A DNA stretch of 64,000 nucleotides, from positions 4,567,477-4,631,476 of the forward strand of contig NC_037255.1 in the NCBI RefSeq assembly GCF_000002425.4, written 5' to 3'. Shown in pieces: positions 57,554 through 64,000 of this stretch. Positions within the stretch are counted from its first letter, which is position 1. Every line of letters starts with the position of its first letter. The stretch comes from Physcomitrium patens. Taxonomy: Eukaryota > Streptophyta > Bryopsida > Funariales > Funariaceae. The position numbers were made by a program, and so were the translations under genes. The notes below the pieces were generated by a model. That model made no database searches. It was given only the letters and a program-made list of their open reading frames with translations, and was not told the DNA's origin.

Positions 57554-58637
57554 CCTAAATATTTAGTATGAAGCCTTGGGAGAAGGTGGAAACCTAAAGA
57601 TAAAAATCTAAACTAGTAGGAGGCTAATTATGAGGGATGAAAGTAAGGCATGGTCGGATGAAGGCAAGGAATGGGAAACTTCATCCCTATTGATCAAATA
57701 CCATGCCCAATAGGCTTTGAGGAGGCTGCCTACGACCTTAAGAAGAGTTTTGGTGACTTCAAAGGGGGCATTCGGACATTACAAGATAAGGTTGTTAAGT
57801 TTAGGATTTGGGGTACAATTTGTATACAAAAATTAGAGGATTTGGAGTTAGGATAAAAAGTTATAGCCGTTTGAAGTTAAGGTATTTATTTAAGACATAC
57901 TGTTACTCTTTTGAGAGTACGAGGAGTTTTACAGTAGCTTTTGAAGTTCAGATGGTGCGACTGGAATGGCGATTTCAAGGCCTACATCTTTCATAAAAGA
58001 ATTATTGCTTTTAGAGTCCATATGAAGGAGTTGTAAGAAGTTGAAGGCAATGCTTTCAAATCAAAGGCAATAAGTAAGCGGTTTTATTTGTAGTAATGGT
58101 TGGAGCCATTACTTGAGTATTCGAATGAATTTTCGGCTCAAATTTTTGGAGAATGTAAATTTTTTTGTTCAAAAGCTATATATATATATATAAATTTCAT
58201 GGCATTTGAGCTTATATTTTGTGAGATATGAAGAAAATTTCATGTGGATGTAAAAAGACAAGGGTTTGAAGCGACTGTTAGGGTTTTCAAGATATCTCAA
58301 GTTCTACAACGAATTTGTTGTTGAAATTTGTTGTAGAAGTTAATAAGAATACATCAGTACCTCATGTAAAATTTGAGTTAGTTTGGACAGTCGGATTAGG
58401 AGATATGATGTGTTGAAGTTCAAGAAAATCTCCACATAAGAATAAACAAGGTTTTAGAAGATTTTATCATATTTTGGAAGTTGTGGATTACTTGAAGATT
58501 GTGTATTTGGTGTAATTACTCAAAAAGAAAAAATTATATATAAACTTAGGGCTTTTCTTATTTTCAAGCTTGATTGAATAATTAGTGACAGCCAGAAGTC
58601 CAGCGTTTTTTTAAGGCAAACTCTCTCTACCCCGACA
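57347..58637 (+). mobile_element. Solo LTR, family E
   Basis: 1291 bp from TGTCGTACTA to CCCCGACA (inverted TGTCG/CGACA termini). The direct flank ACGC occurs at 57343-57346 and 58638-58641, a 4-bp target duplication. Inserted in the extra ORF of element F: the F frame resumes on both sides. Contains a (TA)n tract at 57509-57551. Confidence 0.85.
57509..57551. repeat. (TA)n microsatellite
   Basis: About 43 bp of pure TA inside the family E LTR, absent from the other two E copies. Confidence 0.95.
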
Positions 58638-59562
58638 ACGCCAATTCATTAATATTCATCAAAATTGGGGTTTCATTCTCCTCTTCCACCCCAAAACAAA
58701 TTGGAACCCGTTTTGATTCAATAACTAGAACAAATCTTTGTGCCACTATACGACTTGACTCCCCAATTTTGTGTATTAAATCCGCTGTATTGGCATTCTA
58801 TCCCAACGAATATAGTTCTCTCTACGGAGGCACTGGCACTGGACTTTCCTCTATTGGCGATGTTTGACGCAATGTGTGCACAATTACAGCATACACATAA
58901 TTGGAACAAAATAAATATGTGAACTTTTCCAATTTCCACTAGGCTCCTATCTTCGCATAAATACAAGTGACTACGTAAGCTGTCCAGTTGAACACCATCC
59001 CTTCAAGAGCTCCTATTGCTACATATAATAACCGTTTGGACATATATGTGGGATGTCAGTACAATCTTAAGTGCCTCATCACAAAATGGAACTATTTTTT
59101 AAGTTTCGATGAAATTACCTCAACAGTCCGCCAACCTTCGCTCCTCTCAAAGGCCGATTTATCTCCCTTGAAATATCTTCCTGGATTGAACTCGCTTGAG
59201 TCATCAGCCCCTACCGCAATCTCTCCAATGGAAAGAAATACCACCTTTTCCAGGATTTTTCCATCAATCCTGATAATTCACCCTTATATGACACTCGATC
59301 CATCCTCTGGATCATAATTTGTGATATATTCTTCTACTAATGACACATTAATTGATGCTAAGTGATTTCACTAGTACAAAAATTAGAACAACTACGCATT
59401 CCAAAAGTCTCTTATTCTTCTTGGTATCCAATAGATATCTAACTTCATCGGCTCCATATTGGTAATGATTATCACAGAAAGTGGTTTTAATACGTGTTTA
59501 GCTCTCACATTTTGGCAACTGTTTTTTTTGTATGTAGCTCGCTTTGCACTTTCAATTGCCAT
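58638..59562 (-). pseudogene. Element F extra ORF, N-terminal part
   Basis: Starts with ATG at 59562 (MAIESAKRATYKK). After a disrupted stretch it runs with few stops through EEYITNYDPEDGSSV, ILEKVVFLSIGEIAVG, EFNPGRYFKGDKSAFERSEG, HPTYMSKRLLYVAIGALEGM and VFNWTAYVVTCIYAKIGA. This resembles the 'putative plant transposon protein' domain found in ORFs of plant gypsy elements; I am not certain. It sits downstream of integrase, the position of env-like or accessory ORFs in Tat/Athila elements, and is interrupted by the E LTR. Confidence 0.5.
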
Positions 59563-59894
59563 GATGCTCCCTCTCTCAAACTCTTAATTGAAACTACTAC
59601 TCTCGAATATACAAGAAACACAAGAAATGATAATCTTAGAAAAAAACAATCCAAAACAACACCATAGAATGACCTCTAACTGGTGCCCCACTTCTATTCT
59701 CTTACTACCTGGTGATAATGACAACATGTTATCTATACTGTCCGTTTCTCACCTCCATTTTATCTGATACATTAGTAATTATTAACTATTCTTTCAGCCG
59801 CCTCTACACCCTTATGTACTTATATCATACCTAGGTCTATCTTGAGTCCATTCAAAGTCACCTCCCTCCAAAAAATGAAAACCCGTCTCGAGTT
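59563..59894. other. Spacer between integrase and extra ORF of element F
   Basis: About 330 bp of non-coding sequence inside element F. Nothing else recognised. Confidence 0.5.
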
Positions 59895-60639
59895 TTATAT
59901 ATTAAATAATTGTAATCGGTTCTCATTAATGCGGATACTAAATCGATTGCCCATGAAATCCTCTAATTGAACAGACTCATTGAAAAAGCCTTCAATCACC
60001 TGATACGGTCCATGCCAGCAAACTTGAAATTTGTCCAGAAAATGGGTAAACGAGCTATCATACAGTAATATCAAATCATTGGATATAAAAATCTTCAGAC
60101 GCAGTTTACTATCATAGTAACTCTTCCTCTGTTTTTGAGTTGTTTCTATGTAAAAAAGAGCTGTAGCCCGTATTTCATCCAATTCCTTCAATTTTGCCAA
60201 TCGAGAGTGTAATGACTCGTTGTTACTAAGACGTTCATCCAAGGCAATCCGTAAACTTTGAACCTCCAATTTGATAGGTAAAATTCCCTCTTGTTTGAAA
60301 ACTAGTTGGAACGGAGTAATGTTGGTAGTTACTTTATATGCGGTACAATATGCCCACAAAGCCGCAAAGAATTTGGTCTCCCAATCGATACCCGCCCACA
60401 AAATTGTCTTACTCAAGACCTTGCATAAAATTCCATTGATCTTTTCCATTTGTCCATTTGCACGAGGATGATATGGAGTAGTTTTTTGATGCTTAATCTC
60501 ATATGTGTCCGTTAAGGTGGCTATGGTAGCATTTATGAAATAGAAGCCACAATCACTAATCAATTCATTTAGACACCCAAATCAAGTTATAATATTCTTG
60601 TAAAGAAAAGTGACCATCGTATTGGCATTATCGTGGCAA
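59895..60639 (-). pseudogene. Element F: integrase, C-terminal half
   Basis: Starts in the core (FLYKNIITRFGCLNELISDC, second Asp), then TTPYHPRANGQMEKINGI with the catalytic Glu, LKELDEIRATALFYIETTQK, ILLYDSSFTHFLDKFQ and WHGPYQVIEGFFNESVQLED. The LPIKLEVQSLRIALDERL block is typical of plant Tat-type gypsy integrases. ORF of 222 codons from 60563. It is cut from its N-terminal half by an E LTR. Confidence 0.8.
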
Positions 60640-61942
60640 TGTCGTATTGTGGTTTGGCTACTATATAAAAATAATGTAATTATGTACTTAATATATAATT
60701 TACTAACTAACATATTGAGAGCCATGTTAGTAGATTTTAGTTGGTTGTAGAATATAATTTGATTATTACTTTGAAAAGAGGTTGATTAAAAAGATTACTA
60801 TAGAATTTGTATAACTTTAATTTCCTTTTGATAGTGACTTATAAGATTTGTTTTGGTTGATAGTAACTTCTAAATATTTAGAGTCACCTTTGTTAGACAT
60901 TGGTGATCTTTAGAAAGTTATTTTGGTTCTTTTATTTGATGTTTAGAGCATAAATTATGTAAATCTTATAAGAAAAAGGATTGAAAAAGGGTTTTGGTAG
61001 CAAAGGGAGTAATTAGGGTACCAATATAGATGAATGGAGATGGATGATAAAAATCTCCATTCCTATTGGTCAAAAATCATGACCAATGGGCTTTGAGGAG
61101 GCTACCTAAGGCCATATTAGGGATTAAGGTTAGTTTTTTGGAACCATTCGAGCTTTCAAGACTAAGGTCAGCAAATTTAGGTTTTAGGCTATGGTTTTGG
61201 TACAAGTTTTGTATGGTTTGGAGTTTATATGAAGGAGATATAGGCACTCAAAGTTAAGGTGTTGATTTGCGAGCTACTGTCACTTTTTTTGGCATAACAT
61301 ACGTGAACAAACAAAAAATTAAAGATTGGCAACTATGACTAGAGAGAGCACTTTTGCAGCTATACTTTTTACATACTGCTTGCTAGATTTCAATTTTGCA
61401 TAAAGGAGCTATTGGATTTGAAGTCAGCCCATGCAATCTAAGGGTAGTAAGTCACCCAATTTACTAGTGGTTGTGTCTTGAGCTATATCTTGAGCAATTT
61501 GATAAGGTTTTGGATCAAAATTTCAAGAAATCTATAAATTGATGTTAATAATCTTTTTACATAAGTTTGATAATATTTGAGTATTGAGTTCTTGAGATAT
61601 TAAGAAAATAGTGCTCGGGTACTTGTAAATTAGGGTTTATAGTGCCTACTAGGATTTCTTAGATGTCAGATGATCGAGAGTGAATTTGTGATTGGTTTTT
61701 TTTTTTTGTGATAAAATTTAAGAGTGAATTCTACCTATCATATAGAATTGAAATAAATTGAATGGTTAGATCAAGAGTTATAAATTTCTAAAGTTTGAAA
61801 AAAAAAACCCTTTGCGAGAAAAATATGTTTTGAAGGGATTTTCTTATATTTTGATTTTTTTGCAAAATAAAGGAGTTTTGGAAGCTAAGACAAGATTCAT
61901 ATAAAGGTTTAAGCTAAATTCTCTACAGCTAGATACCCGATA
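60640..61942 (+). mobile_element. LTR, family E, inserted in element F integrase
   Basis: About 1.3 kb from TGTCGTATTG to about CCCGATA. Aligns with 57347-58637 ('gaggaggctacctaaggcc', 'ccatgaccaatgggctttga'-type block, 'cttgagatat'). It separates the two halves of F integrase. I could not recognise its target duplication, and the right boundary is approximate. Confidence 0.7.
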
Positions 61943-62628
61943 TATTTCCAAATAGAAAATCATGCCATACAACAGTAGGTAGTAATAACCTCTACCCATT
62001 TTGTTATATAGTCTATGGTAACTAAAATATATCACTTTTGGCTACAATTGGATGCTGGTGTGATGGAACTGATAAAATCAATACCCCATCTTTCAAATGG
62101 TACTTGTGCCAAGATTGGTACTAATGGCATGGTTGAAGTGTCCAAGGGTCGATTCATTTGTTGACAGGGATCACAACAATGAACAAATTGGTGTGCATCA
62201 AAAAACATTATGGGCCACTAATATCTTGCCATTAAAGCCTTGCTAGCAGTGCTGTCACCCGTGAAATGACTACCACAACTATCCAAATGGCAACCTTCTA
62301 GTATCGACTGTACTTCACTTGAAAAGATACAGCGTCTTAAAATACCATCTTTATCTTATTTATACAAAGCATTGCAAATCATCATGTATGGGGTACTCTT
62401 CAGAATTAGTCCTTTCTTAAGCTTCTCGGTGAAAATCGACGAAAAAATGTAGAAGGTCAAAAACTAAATGGTTTCACTATACTTGGAGGAAATCACATCC
62501 ACCACAAATAATTTGGCATTAGAAAGAGCATCAAAGACAGGCTCGTTGCTAAGAATATTAGACAACCAGGATAAATAATCAGCATTTGCATGTTTCTTTT
62601 CAAGTCATACAACAATCGTAAAATTGAA
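61943..62628 (-). pseudogene. Element F: integrase zinc finger and start of core
   Basis: Minus strand: linker, then SILEGCHLDSCGSHFTGDST with zinc-finger His, FDAHQFVHCCDPCQQMNRPL with the CxxC pair, and PFERWGIDFISSITP with the first catalytic Asp, KWVEVI. The core then runs into the E LTR. Confidence 0.75.
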
Positions 62629-63009
62629 CTATTGTAGAAGTAATATCCATTGAGCAATGGACCCACTCAATTGAGGCTTATTAATCATATATTTGAAGGC
62701 ATCATGATCCATATAAAATACAAATGGATATCCAAGAAAATAGTGCCGAAACTTCTGAACTAAGTATATCATACCCAATGCTTTGCGTTCAATAGTAGTA
62801 TAATTACGTTTGGCAGCCACCAATTACCGATTGATATAATAGATAGGATGATCTAGACCCTGGTCATCCTTATGACTTAGCATCAATCCAATAGCCACAT
62901 TCAATGCATCAACGTATACATGAAAATGCTCCGTCCAACTAGGTCCTACCAATATTGGAGCAGAGACCAATTTTGACTTTAATGCCTCAAAGGCCATGGT
63001 ACATTCCAT
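62629..63009 (-). pseudogene. Element F: RNase H domain
   Basis: TEHFHVYVDALNVAIGLMLS (usual DASN), HPIYYINR, a stop, then NYTTIERKALGMIYLVQKFR, PFVFYMDHDAFKYMINKPQL. Standard Ty3/gypsy RNase H in two ORF pieces. Confidence 0.8.
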
Positions 63010-63012
63010 GGT

Positions 63013-64000
63013 CTAGATAGGACTAGTCCCATTTGATGGAGGTTTCTTCAATAAGTTCATTAAAGATTGACAAATAACTACAAACAAATAAATAAAGCGA
63101 CGATAATAACTGACATGGCCGATAAACCCTTGAACACTAGAGACTCTCTCTAGTTTGGACAAGTTTATTATATGCTGTATTTTGTCAGGATCTGTAGCAA
63201 TATCCCGGCTAGAGACAATATGTTTCAATAATTTTTTGGATGGAACACCAAGTTGACACTTATCTAAGTTCAACGATATTCCAAACTTAACGCACCAAGC
63301 CAAATATTTACCTAGATAATTAAGATAATCTTGTTTTGTATTGAATGCACAAAATTTATCTAAAAAGATCTCCATAAATATCAGGAGATAGTCTTGGAAG
63401 GCTTGATTCATTACTCTCTAAAACGTGGCAGGGATGTTGCATAATCTAAAAGGTATCACGTAATAAGCAATTGTGCCCTAATCCATAGTAAAGGTCGTCT
63501 TGAGTTGGTCTTCCAGTGTAATTTGAACTTGATTATATCCAAAAAATCCATCAAGGAACAAATAACATTTGTGACTTGCTACGGCATTCAATATAATATC
63601 CGTGAAAGGTAATGGGAAGTAATCTTTCTTGATGGCAGCATTAAGTTTTCAAAAATCTTGACAAATTTGGATTTTTCCGTTTTTTTTTTGGCACCAACAT
63701 GATTGGAGAAACTCACTCACTATTCCGTATTGAGTAAATAAAACCAACCACAAGAAGCTTGTCCAATTCTTCCTTCACTATGAGGGAGTATTTAGGATCA
63801 AGGCAATATTGCATCTATCGTATCGGTTTAGTATTATTTTCTAAAATGATACGATGCTCACAAACTTTAGCGAGGATATCTTTTAGATCATCATAAGTCC
63901 AAGCAAAAGCGGATTTATGATGCAAGAAAATTTTTGCCTAGTAGGTCAACTCCTATTCCTTAATACCTTTGTAGACCTTAATTGTCCGAGGCTTCGATAT
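63013..64000 (-). pseudogene. Element F: reverse transcriptase (runs off the right edge)
   Basis: RT palm and thumb. From the window edge leftward: MLVPKKKTEKSKFVKIF (usual PKKNGKIR), YLFLDGFFGYNQV-like region near 63540, a broken stretch around 63420, then MNQAFQDYLLIFMEIFLDKF, where the active site FLDD has become FLDK. KCQLGVPSKKLLKHIVSSRD and VSYYRRFI close the domain. gag, protease and the 5' LTR lie beyond the window. Confidence 0.75.

Noticed and set aside
58740-59317. Plus-strand frames (60 and 109 codons) at 58740-58922 and 58988-59317
   Set aside because: Antisense of the extra ORF of element F, whose minus-strand frame has the better domain evidence.
57347-61942. E LTRs as the two LTRs of one complete element
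   Set aside because: The sequence between them is element F integrase and extra ORF, which continue beyond both LTRs. The left LTR has its own target duplication.

Overview
This is nuclear DNA of a land plant. The four recognisable protein genes belong to plant-specific or plant-typical families: an AP2/ERF (DREB-type) transcription factor, a SAUR, a GIL1/DUF641-type protein, and a small HMA-domain metal-binding protein. The rest is very AT-rich DNA, (TA)n tracts and decayed LTR retrotransposons. Compact, apparently intron-poor genes, a Tc1/mariner-like relic, and two Ty3/gypsy lineages that look fungal-like (a type reported from mosses) make a bryophyte, perhaps a moss, my best guess. That is inference; the window has no taxonomic marker.

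Layout. 1-1640: AT-rich DNA with an LTR fragment. 1640-5000: first gene island (GC-rich patch, then the AP2/ERF gene, +). 5000-14650: AT-rich desert with LTR fragments of family A and many (TA)n tracts. 14650-24400: second gene island. It holds an island without a long ORF but with a striking miRNA-precursor-like hairpin and a candidate exon, then SAUR (+), GIL1-like (-) and HMA protein (+). 24400-30140: a Tc1/mariner relic cut by a solo LTR, a degenerate AAATCCTAA-rich stretch, and a broken gypsy element (family B, +). 30140-50774: a three-layer nest of gypsy elements, all on the minus strand. Old element C is split by chromovirus A (561-bp LTRs, imperfect 5-bp target duplication), and A is split by element D (about 1.35-kb LTRs). 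A solo LTR of family E also sits in C pol. 50775-54600: relics of families A and G. 54600-64000: a D-like gag relic and a Tat-like gypsy element F (-). F carries an extra coiled-coil ORF downstream of integrase and has been hit twice by family E LTRs. Its RT runs off the right edge.

How the parts relate. The four host genes look like independent transcription units; nothing suggests shared regulation. LTR divergence agrees with the nesting: A LTRs differ by about 7% in the part compared by eye, D LTRs by about 3%. Most breaks in the retroelement ORFs are in-frame stops at places where the homologous frame suggests Gln, Arg or Trp. This fits C-to-T decay of silenced, methylated DNA. D is the youngest and most complete element, yet it also carries stops.

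All coordinates and divergences were read by eye. Family names rest on motif recognition, not on database searches.
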